64,000 nucleotides of DNA from Oryzias latipes. Its lineage: Eukaryota; Chordata; Actinopteri; Beloniformes; Adrianichthyidae. The stretch covers positions 21,546,604 through 21,610,603 of the forward strand of contig NC_019871.2 of NCBI RefSeq assembly GCF_002234675.1. Reading direction: 5' to 3'. Shown one piece after another: positions 60,102 through 64,000 of the stretch; positions within the stretch are counted from its first letter, which is position 1, and each line of letters begins with the position of its first letter. The position numbers were made by a program, and so were the translations under genes. A model generated the notes under the pieces. That model searched no databases. It was not told the DNA's origin and saw only the letters and a program-made list of their open reading frames with translations.

Positions 60102-63012
60102 TCACAGTGAGGAGGAGCTCTGGCTGTAGTTTCTGAGTGTCAGCCGAGTGTACCTGGGTGAAGGGGGGGAGGGCGGAGGGTGGGAAGGGACTGGGGGGAC
60201 ATAGAGACCCGACTCGGAGATCAGGGAGCCGCAGCTAGATGCAGGGGAGTCGCGGAAAGGTGATGGTGGAGTCAAAGCAATGAGTTCCTCCTCCAGTTCA
60301 TCCCTCCTTAACGAGGGGTCGGTTAAACAGGGCACCATGCTTCCTCGCATGGGGGAGAGGGAGGGGGAAGTGTGGGGGTAAGGGGAGCATGGCATTTGGT
60401 GAACGAGGCAGCCGCCCCGGCTGGACTCCATCGGGGACAGGGCTTGGACATCGGCGTAGGTGGTGAGGGTCGGGGGCATGTGCAGCTCTCGGGGTAACAG
60501 GTAGGGGTCAGGCGGGTGGGGGGACGGGGGCGTGTGCTTGTGTGAGTGCGTGGGAGAGGGGGAGAGCATCATACTGTTGAGCTCGGAGATGTTGGCAGCG
60601 AAGCGGTTGACCACGCAGCTGATCTGATCCATCAGCGAATTCGGCACCACAGGGGGGCGGTCGTCCATGGCAACCAAACGGTTGTCGCAACCACCTGCAA
60701 TGGAGCCGCTGCTGGACGGTCCGCAACTGCTGCTGCTGCCCACGCTGCTGGAGTACTTTGGAATAGAGGCCATCTGAGGCTCGTCTCCTAGATTTGCTGC
60801 TATCCTCTGGCTGACTGTGCTGATTGGTGAAGGCGTCTGGGGCTGATACGTAATGGAATAGTGCTCCTCCACCTCCGCCAGCTTATAGAGGGTTTTATCG
60901 GTGCTGCTGTCGGGATGAGTGGGCAGGGAGGACATGGAGGGGAGGGAGGGGAGCTGTACATGCAGTGGCAGGTCAGACCCACTGCAGTACCGCTCCTCTG
61001 AGGTTTTGGAGAAGGGCTTAATGACTGCAGTCTGATTGTTCTCTTTCTTCTTGATGTGGAAGGATAGCCGCTGCCAGAGGTGGTTACCCCGTGAAGTGGT
61101 GCGCTCCGTCTGCGCCCAAGACACTGATTTACCGTTGGAGCTGCAGAGTAAAAAGGGAGGGAGGGAAGGGTTTGAATGAGAATAAAACTTTACTATATTG
61201 ATCTTTCTTTACTACACAACAAAATATGCAATCTGAATTCTAGAGAAGTTGGGACATTTTTGCCAAATTATGAATGACAAACAGATATAATATAACTTGA
61301 AATTGGACACTTTTCTCAACTGACATTTAGACAAGAACTACGTAATAGCTCCAGTGTTTGGCATTGTCCTGCTAAAAGACACAAGAGCTCAGAGAAGCTG
61401 GATGAGCTGATGACCTGAGCTGATAATACTCTGATAGGTCTCCTTTCTTCTGTTAACCCCCCAAAATGATCACGTTATTACAATTAATCAATCCATTGCC
61501 ACTATTTCCTCCATTGAAATGAATTTATTTAATGCACAAATATAAAAAATAATGAACAATAAATTATTCATTTGTATTATGAATAAAATGTTGCTTTATA
61601 GGATGTAACAGTTATTTAGTTTCAGTCTATTTAAATATAAAGTGTCCAAACTTTTGAGGTTTTAATTTTCTGTAGAGGGTCTTTTTTAATTCTTTACCTT
61701 TAACACAGTGTACATCCATTCCAACTGTTTCCAATCCCAACCTAACACACAAACTGTCCCTCATTTCCGTTCATCACATTTCCATCCGTTCTCCGAGTCA
61801 CCTTTAATCTCCCTTTCTCCTCAGATCTGTCCTTCGCTGCACCTCCATCCTTTTGTCGGGTTAATTAGTGTGATTAATAGGTCCTGATTAAACCTCACAC
61901 CCGTGTGACTGGAGGTGAGGCAAGTCCCTTTGGGCACACAGTGACACATACACAATGTGTTTGATCCCGTGACACAATAACACATAGAGGCAGAGAGAGG
62001 CAGGATGGGGTTTGAATGAACAGTGTGGGAGAACAGCGGTCGGATCTTATGGAAAGCGTTCAGAAAAACGAGTCGTTTAATCATAGTTTGGTTTTTTTTT
62101 TCTTTCATTTACAGTCCTCAGATCAGAGGCGGACATTTGTGTCTTATAAAGGGAGTTGAACTCAATAGAGTTTTAAGATTTCTGGAATAAATGATTTTGT
62201 CTAAAGTCTCCCGTTCCCCTTGATCTCTGTCTGCACAAGTTTCAAACAAAGTTCAGACAACATGATGGCAACTGCCCCCCACCCACAGATGAGAGAAGAC
62301 GGAGGAGAAAGAAGCAAACAAAGTCATTTCTGACACTTCTATGAGCGTGATTGAAGTCTTGCTTGCCAGGCAGAGTGAGCTGAAGCAATCTGCTGACAAA
62401 CAAAACGGTGTCCTTTCCCTCTGTGGATCGCCTCACGTCACTTTGCCTGAGTGATTTGATCATTATGCTAAGACGTGCTGCTAGAGCTGTCATTTTGTCG
62501 CTTTGTTCACACTGACCTCCTTTGCTTTTTCGTTTCATATCTTCCTCCGTCCACCTTTTTCTCTGCATGCATCTATCCCTCCCCCTTCTTAGTTCTCTGC
62601 TAATTTTCCACCATTAGCTTGTTCCCATTTGGCAATTTTCCCCCAGTTCATTCAGAGGACAGAAAAACAGTCAGGCAGGCTTCAAGAAAACCAGAGGTTT
62701 GATCTCTCATAGACTTTAAACACACACAGAAACCATATATAAGCTCGAAATTGAGGTTATTATTGTTCCTGCGACTGAAATAGAGGAGTAAGTTGGCATT
62801 GACCTGGCCAACAGCAGGCCTCCAGGATGCACACTGCTGACATACCTGAGTGTCTCTGCGGTGGAGCCTCTGCGTTTCCAAAGGTTCACCATGCTGGAGG
62901 AGCGGCTCGCTGCAGAGGACGATTTGCCGTCGCCGACATGCATGCGCACCACTGTGCTGGTAGTAAAGGCACTGCGCACATTACGCTCTGGTTTGGCCAG
63001 AATGATGTAGAC
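60102..63012 (-). CDS. grm5: Metabotropic glutamate receptor 5, C-terminal exons (partial)
   Basis: Two exons are visible: 62846-63012 (167 bp) and the last exon 60102-61140 (1039 bp); upstream exons lie beyond 64000. mGluR5 is a Gq-coupled class C receptor at synapses. The first visible exon starts VYIILAKPERNVRSAF, just after the seventh membrane segment, and continues through the membrane-proximal tail. The last exon encodes a long cytoplasmic tail with LWQRLSFHIKKKENNQTAV, NISELNSMML, the Homer-binding TPPSPF within ALTPPSPFRDS, and a terminal SSSSL that binds PDZ domains of scaffold proteins. These match mGluR5 better than mGluR1, and synteny with ctsc agrees. The join gives ETLSSNGK, the mGluR5a form; no exon for the 32-residue mGluR5b insert is seen in the 1.7-kb intron. 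Which teleost paralogue (a or b) is not determinable here. Confidence 0.94.
61141..62845. other. Last grm5 intron
   Basis: A 1705-bp intron. Its 62240-62580 part is balanced in composition and free of repeat signatures, and may be conserved non-coding sequence; this is a guess from composition. No additional coding exon is recognised. Confidence 0.35.
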
Positions 63013-63454
63013 CTAAAAGCAGAAAATGTATGCTCTATGATCATGATTAAATCAAGACACTTTTTTTTACACATTTTATTGATGTTTTTATGGCATGCAA
63101 CAAATCACGAGTTCCTTAACCCTTTAATACCGGAGCTTTGGCTCCAGTCTTGACGTTCTTTTGACTACTGTTACTCTTCAACCGCTTCCGCAATTAACAT
63201 AATTCCAGCAGGTTCTGAAGCAGAGAAAGCAGCCTTTAGCTGACATGCATTACTTTACAAAGGTAAAGCGTATCTGCAATCAACGTAAATGAGCTGATTC
63301 TATCACAGAGAAAAACAACTTTGCCCCCTAATTTAACCCTTGACATAAGTAATGTGTTCCATAATGGTACAACGTCAACACAAATTTCTTCACCCCACAA
63401 TCTGGTTATTTACCTTGATTGCATTAACAGTCAAAGAATTAGGGTAGGTCCAAA

Positions 63455-64000
63455 AGTCTTTGTCATTTAGGTGTCGCCGGCGACAGATCCGTGCTGCAGG
63501 TTTTTGGGTTCTCCAAACCGTGGACGGTTGTAGAGAGGAGTGACCGCATCTTAAAGGGGAGCGCAGCTGTGTCTTACAGTTTCCTTTAGACTCGAATGGC
63601 GCCCTCAAGGGACGTAATGAAAATGGAATGTACCCTTTCTGTGCATGTGGTAAGTGTTTTGTTAAATATTGGTAACGCTAATGGAAGTTGGACACATTTC
63701 TGACTTAAGAGTGATGCTGTCAATCGTGCACCCTACGCACCACTCTACAGCAGATGTCAGTAAGGTGTGAATACTGGCCCCTTACTGACTGCACGCAAAA
63801 GTTGCATGTACGTGATACGTACATGATACGTAAGTGACAGTAAGATGCCCGAATGATATTCACACAAACTACCCTCAGCTTGTCTAATTCACTTGTTTCT
63901 AATGGTCAGGCTACACGCAAGGAGCATGCATTTATCTCATAAAACAGCACTACTGGGCTCATTGCACAGTGCGCAGAATTTGGGGAGTAAAAAAAACACA
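63455..64000 (+). repeat. Interspersed repeat, family I, copy running off the window
   Basis: It lies in a grm5 intron and matches the left and middle part of 13316-14127 (TTTTTGGGTTCTCC, GAGTGACCGCATCTTAAAG, GGAATGTACC, GTACGTGATACGTA, TTCACACAAACTAC). The right end lies outside the window. Confidence 0.55.

Noticed and set aside
60102..61140. Assignment of the receptor tail to grm1
   Set aside because: ALTPPSPFRDS, NISELNSMML and the ending resemble mGluR5, and the neighbours ctsc and rab38 match the GRM5 locus.

Overview
The window is vertebrate nuclear DNA, most likely from a teleost fish. It is AT-rich with sparse multi-exon genes, GT-AG introns and a dense mix of DNA transposons, MITEs, SINEs and chromodomain Ty3/gypsy elements of the kind common in fish. 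Species cannot be read from the sequence alone.

Three protein-coding genes are supported, all on the minus strand: rab38 (19538-29404, three coding exons, 212 aa), ctsc encoding cathepsin C (31927-42527, eight coding exons, 451 aa), and the last two coding exons of grm5 (60102-63012; the gene continues past 64000). The order rab38-ctsc-grm5 and the shared strand match the human RAB38-CTSC-GRM5 block on chromosome 11q14, which supports the orthology calls. No rRNA, tRNA, CRISPR or prokaryote-type operon is seen.

Layout. 1-19.5 kb is repeat-rich: an inverted TIR element at the left edge, a complete young Ty3/gypsy chromovirus at 1879-6669 with LTRs that read as identical and one intact 1391-aa gag-pol frame, a decayed second chromovirus end at 10910-11868, a textbook hAT-type element at 12421-13285, and a further TIR element at 18045-18746. 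Two open exon-like segments on the plus strand (876-951 and 10417-10551) may belong to an unrecognised gene. 19.5-29.4 kb is rab38, with a perfect M-box match inside intron 1. 29.4-31.9 kb is a repeat-bearing spacer. 31.9-42.5 kb is ctsc; its last intron is almost entirely transposon and interrupts what is, from memory, a single last exon in human. 42.5-60.1 kb is a gene-poor spacer holding a solo LTR with a 5-bp target duplication, a TTAA-flanked MITE, and a Harbinger-like element nested inside another transposon. 60.1-64 kb is the grm5 3' end.

No wholly new biological system stands out. The items most worth checking are the retrotransposon's apparent Tf1-style self-priming arrangement (first bases of the predicted mRNA complementary to the primer site beside the 5' LTR), the intronic M-box in rab38, the transposon-filled extra intron of ctsc, and the two unexplained plus-strand exon-like segments.
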